A stretch of DNA of 8,270 nt from positions 1-8,270 of the forward strand of contig JBFWWW010000180.1 of the NCBI GenBank assembly GCA_050245975.1. The letters run 5' to 3'. The DNA comes from JBFWWW01 sp050245975 (GTDB lineage: Bacteria > Pseudomonadota > Alphaproteobacteria > Rhizobiales > Hyphomicrobiaceae). Shown one piece after another: positions 6,032-8,270 of this stretch (within the stretch, counting starts at the first letter, position 1; every line of letters starts with the position of its first letter). The translations under genes and the position numbers were made by a program. The notes under the pieces are model-generated. The model searched no databases and was not told the origin of the DNA. It saw only the letters and a list, made by a program, of their open reading frames with translations.

Positions 6032-7267
6032 CTATTCGGCTGCCACCGCCGCCGTTTGCAGCGGCAGGCCATGCTCCGCCCAGAGCGCGAGCAGGGCATT
6101 CAAGAGCCTGTCGATCTCGGCGTCCGAATGAACCGGTGTCGGCGTGATGCGCAGACGCTCCGTGCCGCGCGGCACGGTCGGGTAATTGATCGGCTGCACA
6201 TAGATCGCGAACCGGTCGAGCAGCGCGTCGGTGATCGCCTTGCACAGCACCGGGTCGCCGACGAGCACCGGCACGATATGGCTGGCGTTTTCCATGACAG
6301 GCAGGCCGGCAGCACGCAGCCGGCGCATGACGGTGCGCGCCCGTTCCTGGTGGCGGGCGCGCTCCTGAGCCGATGTCTTGAGATAGCGGATGCTGGCGAC
6401 AGCGCCCGCGGCGATGGCGGGCGCCAGAGAGGTGGTGAAAATGAAGCCCGGCGCATAGGAGCGGATCGCGTCGCAGACGTCGCGGCTGGCGGCGATGTAG
6501 CCGCCCATGACGCCGAAGCCCTTGGCCAACGTGCCGTTGATGATGTCGACGCGGGCCATGACGCCGTCGCGCTCGGCGATGCCGCCGCCACGCGGGCCGT
6601 AGAGGCCGACCGCGTGCACCTCGTCGAGGTAGGTGAGAGCACCGTACTTCGCGGCGAGATCGCAGATGGCCCCGATGGGCGACATCGTTCCGTCCATCGA
6701 ATAGACGGACTCGAAGGCGATGATTTTCGGGACGCCGGGATCCGTGGCGGCCAGGCGCGCCTCCAGATCGGCGAGATCGTTGTTGCGCCACACCTGCTTG
6801 GGGCCACCGCCATTGCGGATACCCGCAATCATCGAGGCGTGGTTGCTCGCGTCCGAGAACACGATGGCGCCCGGCAGAAGCTTCTGCAGCGTCGCCAGCG
6901 TCGTATCGTTGGCGACGAAGGCCGACGTGAAGACCAGTGCGGCCTCCTTGCCGTGCAGGTCCGCGAGCTCGCGCTCGAGGTCCACGTGGTAGTGCGTCGT
7001 GCCCGAGATGTTGCGCGTACCGCCGGAACCGGCACCCGCGGTGTCGAGGGCCTCGTGCATCGCCGTCAGCACGACAGGGTTCTGGCCCATGCCCAGGTAG
7101 TCGTTGGAGCACCAGACCGTTACCTGGCGCGTACCGGCATCGCTGAAATGGTCGGCGGACGGAAACGCGCCGCGACGGCGCTTGATGTCGGCAAAAACCC
7201 GATAGCGGCCTTCCGCTTTCAGCGCGGTCAGCGCATCGGCAAACCGCTTTGAATAGTCAACGGGCAT
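6032..7267 (-). CDS. hemA: 5-aminolevulinate synthase (C4/Shemin pathway)
   Basis: ALA synthase condenses glycine and succinyl-CoA to 5-aminolevulinate, the committed first step of tetrapyrrole (heme, cobalamin and, where present, bacteriochlorophyll) synthesis. It is a cytoplasmic PLP homodimer. The 411 aa product matches the usual alphaproteobacterial length. It shows RYRVFADIKR (21-30), TVWCSNDYLGMGQNP (50-64), the glycine loop GAGSGGTRNISGTTHYH (78-94), SDASNHASMI (138-147), YLDEVHAVGLYG (213-224, Asp215 facing the PLP ring nitrogen), NGTLAKGFGVMGGYIA (244-259, PLP Lys249) and TERLRITPTP (369-378). The TVWCSNDYLGMG and YLDEVHAVGLYG wording separates it from the related BioF, Kbl and serine palmitoyltransferase enzymes. 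The ATG at 7267-7265 has a GGGGGT Shine-Dalgarno; a TTG at 7312 would add 15 unconserved residues. An FNR/FixK-type palindrome lies ~170 nt upstream, suggesting oxygen control. glyA, which makes its substrate, follows 108 nt downstream. Confidence 0.96.
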   Translation of the reverse strand: MPVDYSKRFADALTALKAEGRYRVFADIKRRRGAFPSADHFSDAGTRQVTVWCSNDYLGMGQNPVVLTAMHEALDTAGAGSGGTRNISGTTHYHVDLERELADLHGKEAALVFTSAFVANDTTLATLQKLLPGAIVFSDASNHASMIAGIRNGGGPKQVWRNNDLADLEARLAATDPGVPKIIAFESVYSMDGTMSPIGAICDLAAKYGALTYLDEVHAVGLYGPRGGGIAERDGVMARVDIINGTLAKGFGVMGGYIAASRDVCDAIRSYAPGFIFTTSLAPAIAAGAVASIRYLKTSAQERARHQERARTVMRRLRAAGLPVMENASHIVPVLVGDPVLCKAITDALLDRFAIYVQPINYPTVPRGTERLRITPTPVHSDAEIDRLLNALLALWAEHGLPLQTAAVAAE

Positions 7268-7270
7268 GAC

Positions 7271-7276
7271 ACCCCC
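7271..7276 (-). promoter_or_regulatory. Ribosome binding site of hemA
   Basis: GGGGGT on the minus strand ends 3 nt before the ATG at 7267. It resembles GGAGGT, though the spacing is slightly short. It favours this ATG over the upstream TTG. Confidence 0.5.
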
Positions 7277-7433
7277 AGCCTTGGCCCCGCGGCAATCGCC
7301 GGACGAACGCAAGCGCGCCCGGTCTCAAAGCCGGCGACACGCTCCTCACGCGACCTGACATAGCAGGCCGGCGCCGCGAACGCGGGTACGCAAATCCGCG
7401 CACCTCGATGCGGGACCCTTGTCTTACCGGGTT

Positions 7434-7447
7434 TTGATATGGGTCAA
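7434..7447 (-). promoter_or_regulatory. FNR/FixK-type (Crp-Fnr family) operator upstream of hemA
   Basis: The minus strand reads TTGAC-CCAT-ATCAA, matching TTGAT-N4-ATCAA at 9 of 10 positions and the FixK form TTGA-N6-TCAA exactly. The symmetry extends outward to TTTTGA and TCAAAA (7432-7449). Its centre is ~173 nt before the hemA ATG and ~25 nt beyond the L,D-transpeptidase stop, so hemA is the only sensible target. FnrL control of hemA is established in Rhodobacter species. No convincing -35/-10 pair could be set relative to it: TATGTC at 7362-7357 would put the site near -90, a class I position, but this is speculative. The rest of the 198 nt leader (7268-7465) holds no gene and no clear terminator. 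Confidence 0.6.
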
Positions 7448-7465
7448 AAGCCCTAACGGCGTGGG

Positions 7466-8270
7466 CTAATAGGCGTTGGCGACCTCGCCGACCCCGTCCT
7501 TCTCGTAGAGGTCACGCCGGAACTGCACCACGCCATCCTCCGTCGCCCAGGCGGTGAGATAGATGAAGTAGAGCGGTATCGGCTTCTTCAGGCGCACATC
7601 GAGGCGCTCGCCCGACTTCTTCATCTGCAGCACCCGCTCGGGCGACCAGCCCTGCTCCGCCACCAGCCAGGCCGCGAGCTGCTCGATGCCGTGCACCCGC
7701 ACGCAGCCGGAGCTTGCGGCGCGGAAATTGCGGCCGAACAGGCTCTGCGACGGGGTGTCATGCATGTAGACGGAGTAGTTGTTGTTGAAGTTGATCTTCA
7801 CGAACCCGAGCGGATTTTCCGGTCCCGGCTGCTGGCGGTAGGACAGGTTGCGCACGAGCGGGCCGCTCCAGTTGAGCTTGGCCGGATCGAGCTTCTTGCC
7901 GTCGCCGCCGTAGGCATCGATGCCGTACTTCACCAGCACGCTTTGATTGCGCTGCTGCATCTCGCGGCCCTTGGGAACGAGATCCTGCTGGATCACGGTG
8001 GGCGGCAGCGTCCAGACAGGATTGAAGTTCAGCTCCTGGATCGACGAGCGCAGGATCGGCGTCTGCCGGTCGTGCTTGCCGACCACGCCGGCATGGCGGG
8101 AGACGACATGCTCGCTCTCGACGGCCTCGATCTGCGCGGCGGGAATATTGACGACGACGTACTTCTTGCCGGGATTGCGCGAATATTCGGAGAGCCGGGT
8201 CAGGTTGACCTTGAGCTGGCGCAGCCGCGCCTGGGCGGGGACGTTGAGCGCGGCAAGCGTGCGCTTGTCG
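7466..8270 (-). CDS. L,D-transpeptidase, YkuD domain, YcbB/LdtD-like (5' end cut off by window edge)
   Basis: L,D-transpeptidases make 3-3 crosslinks in peptidoglycan or attach lipoproteins to it, acting in the periplasm. The frame is open from the window edge to the TAG at 7468-7466, giving 267 visible residues. Visible parts are LNVPAQARLRQLKVNLTRL (8-26), typical of the linker after a peptidoglycan-binding domain, KKYVVVNIPA (35-44), VVGKHDRQTPIL (62-73), ELNFNPVWTLPP (79-90), GFVKINFNNNYSVYMHDTP (155-173) and the catalytic SSGCVRVHG (186-194). Cys189 is the nucleophile and His170 is in the HDTP motif. The C-terminal ~70 residues follow the YcbB pattern. A GTG at 8086 is in frame but internal, because conserved sequence continues upstream of it. 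The signal peptide and N-terminal domains are outside the window, so export and the exact reaction are inferred from family. It is followed by the 198 nt hemA leader. Confidence 0.9.
   Translation of the reverse strand, partial: DKRTLAALNVPAQARLRQLKVNLTRLSEYSRNPGKKYVVVNIPAAQIEAVESEHVVSRHAGVVGKHDRQTPILRSSIQELNFNPVWTLPPTVIQQDLVPKGREMQQRNQSVLVKYGIDAYGGDGKKLDPAKLNWSGPLVRNLSYRQQPGPENPLGFVKINFNNNYSVYMHDTPSQSLFGRNFRAASSGCVRVHGIEQLAAWLVAEQGWSPERVLQMKKSGERLDVRLKKPIPLYFIYLTAWATEDGVVQFRRDLYEKDGVGEVANAY

Noticed and set aside
6056..7252. A 398-codon open frame on the plus strand opposite hemA
   Set aside because: It is antisense to an intact ALA synthase, and the residue pattern is typical of a complement frame.
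7432..7455. The inverted repeat after the L,D-transpeptidase gene as an intrinsic terminator
   Set aside because: The arms can be extended by GGG/CCC across a bulge, but no T-run follows (the next bases are GGTAAGACAAG), and the core fits an FNR/FixK site far better. A secondary role in transcript ending cannot be excluded.

Overview
The window looks like chromosome from a GC-rich alphaproteobacterium, most likely Hyphomicrobiales or a close relative. The reasons are the strong GC codon bias, a 5-aminolevulinate synthase (the C4/Shemin heme route used by Alphaproteobacteria), and the order glyA-nrdR-ribD-ribE-ribB-ribH-nusB, which resembles alphaproteobacterial riboflavin clusters. All nine genes lie on the minus strand, so transcription runs from high to low coordinates. 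I see no mobile element, CRISPR array, tRNA, rRNA or sign of recent transfer.

In transcription order: (1) 8270-7466 is the 3' part of a YkuD-type L,D-transpeptidase whose N-terminus lies outside the window. (2) 7465-7268 is a gene-free leader holding a good FNR/FixK-type palindrome upstream of hemA. (3) 7267-6032 is hemA (5-aminolevulinate synthase). (4) 5923-4616 is glyA (serine hydroxymethyltransferase), with its own ribosome binding site and a possible weak promoter. (5) A strong GC hairpin at 4609-4574 separates glyA from (6) nrdR at 4511-4023, the ribonucleotide reductase repressor. (7) nrdR is followed closely by ribD (4016-2850), ribE (2750-2148), a ribB with a degenerate ribA-like tail (2151-1000), ribH (996-499) and nusB (502 to the window edge, 3' end cut off). 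The last four genes are very tightly packed. ribE and ribB share a GTGA overlap, ribB and ribH are 3 nt apart, and ribH and nusB share an ATGA overlap.

Functionally, glyA makes glycine, which hemA condenses with succinyl-CoA to start tetrapyrrole synthesis. ribD, ribB, ribH and ribE cover riboflavin synthesis after the GTP cyclohydrolase II step, apart from the separate phosphatase step. The cluster encodes no credible GTP cyclohydrolase II: the RibA-like half of the ribB product has lost the zinc cysteines and the usual active-site block, so a true RibA must be encoded elsewhere. NusB (antitermination) and NrdR (dNTP-responsive repression) are customary passengers of such clusters.

This is mostly ordinary housekeeping DNA. 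The points most worth a second look are the hybrid RibB/RibX protein, the FNR/FixK-like site before hemA, and the hairpins between genes. I found no convincing evidence of an undescribed system.
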